This document shows, piece by piece, positions 63,862 through 64,000 of a stretch of 64,000 bases of DNA; position 1 is the stretch's first letter, and every line of letters begins with the position of its first letter. A program made the translations under genes and the position numbers. The stretch covers positions 4,051 to 68,050 of the forward strand of contig NZ_JWJD01000007.1 in NCBI RefSeq assembly GCF_000820505.1. Direction: 5' to 3'. The stretch is from Geoalkalibacter ferrihydriticus DSM 17813. Its GTDB lineage: Bacteria > Desulfobacterota > Desulfuromonadia > Desulfuromonadales > Geoalkalibacteraceae. The notes beneath the pieces were generated by a model. The model was not told the DNA's origin. It did no database searches and saw only the letters and a list, made by a program, of their open reading frames with translations.

Positions 63862-64000
63862 ATGGATCGGATGGAAATAGAAAGCTTTCTTGCGCGCCTT
63901 AAAGGTCTCAAAGCCCTGGTCATCGGCGATCTGATGCTTGATGAGTACGTATGGGGCCGCACCGATCGGATTTCCCCCGAGGCCCCCGTGCAGGTGGTCG
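63862..64000 (+). CDS. hldE: D-glycero-beta-D-manno-heptose-7-phosphate kinase (partial)
   Basis: The first 46 codons of an RfaE/HldE-type kinase, cut by the window edge. The PfkB-family N-terminus [29 protein letters not shown] is diagnostic of the RfaE domain I kinase. ATG 63871 is an alternative start. It follows the unassigned gene by 7 bases and gmhA, completing a heptose operon. Whether the second (adenylyltransferase) domain is fused cannot be seen. Confidence 0.9.
   Translation, partial: MDRMEIESFLARLKGLKALVIGDLMLDEYVWGRTDRISPEAPVQVV

Overview
This window reads as a stretch of a Gram-negative, Desulfuromonadales-like chromosome (Geobacter / Desulfuromonas / Geoalkalibacter type). The evidence is a complete lipid A and outer-membrane biogenesis operon, a GEMM-I cyclic-dinucleotide riboswitch of the kind common in that order, the dnaE-accA neighbourhood, and moderately GC-rich protein-coding sequence. 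Genes are densely packed on both strands. I saw no rRNA, tRNA, CRISPR array or intact insertion sequence.

Layout. 1-127: a minus-strand c-di-GMP aptamer plus intrinsic terminator, controlling a gene beyond the left edge. 448-4343: a signalling operon with a response regulator, a membrane protein resembling a histidine kinase that has lost its catalytic parts, and a true 7TM histidine kinase. 4351-4586: a MITE-like inverted-repeat element. 4628-10724: maf, dnaE, accA and an RlpA/SPOR lipoprotein. 10863-15725: tgt (minus), an orphan Cas6-family protein, a zinc-ribbon protein, ftsH and a 33-residue membrane peptide; two copies of a palindromic repeat lie at 10791 and 13516. 15820-24289 (minus): enolase, then a citrate lyase operon citC-citD-[PPC-domain gene]-citE-citF-citX-citG, a stand-alone FabH and a BamE-like lipoprotein.

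24546-31440: the envelope/RNA operon phoH-pgpH-ybeY-(undecaprenol kinase/PAP2 fusion)-corC-lnt. 31476-34860: a PrcB-like lipoprotein, prfB with its programmed frameshift, and lysS. 34895-50378: lolC-lolD-bamA-skp-lpxD-fabZ-lpxA-gnnA-gnnB-lpxB-msbA-DUF374-waaA-lpxK-Trm112-like. This run would make, acylate, Kdo-modify and flip lipid A, and it also encodes outer-membrane protein insertion and lipoprotein release. The gnnA-gnnB pair between lpxA and lpxB predicts a lipid A built on 2,3-diamino-glucose.

50389-64000: a surface-polysaccharide and core region with an ELM1-like protein, a WbpB/WbpD/WbpE module for a diacetamido uronic-acid sugar, several glycosyltransferases, an AT-rich island (56302-57900), a GT10 fucosyltransferase-like gene, a GT9 heptosyltransferase on the minus strand, gmd and fcl for GDP-L-fucose, then gmhA, an unassigned deoxyhypusine-synthase-like gene and the start of hldE for heptose.

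The most noteworthy points are the kinase-dead sensor paralogue, the orphan Cas6, the PPC-domain gene inside the citrate lyase operon, the gnnAB signature, the kinase/phosphatase fusion, the unassigned gene between gmhA and hldE, and the interspersed palindromic repeats.
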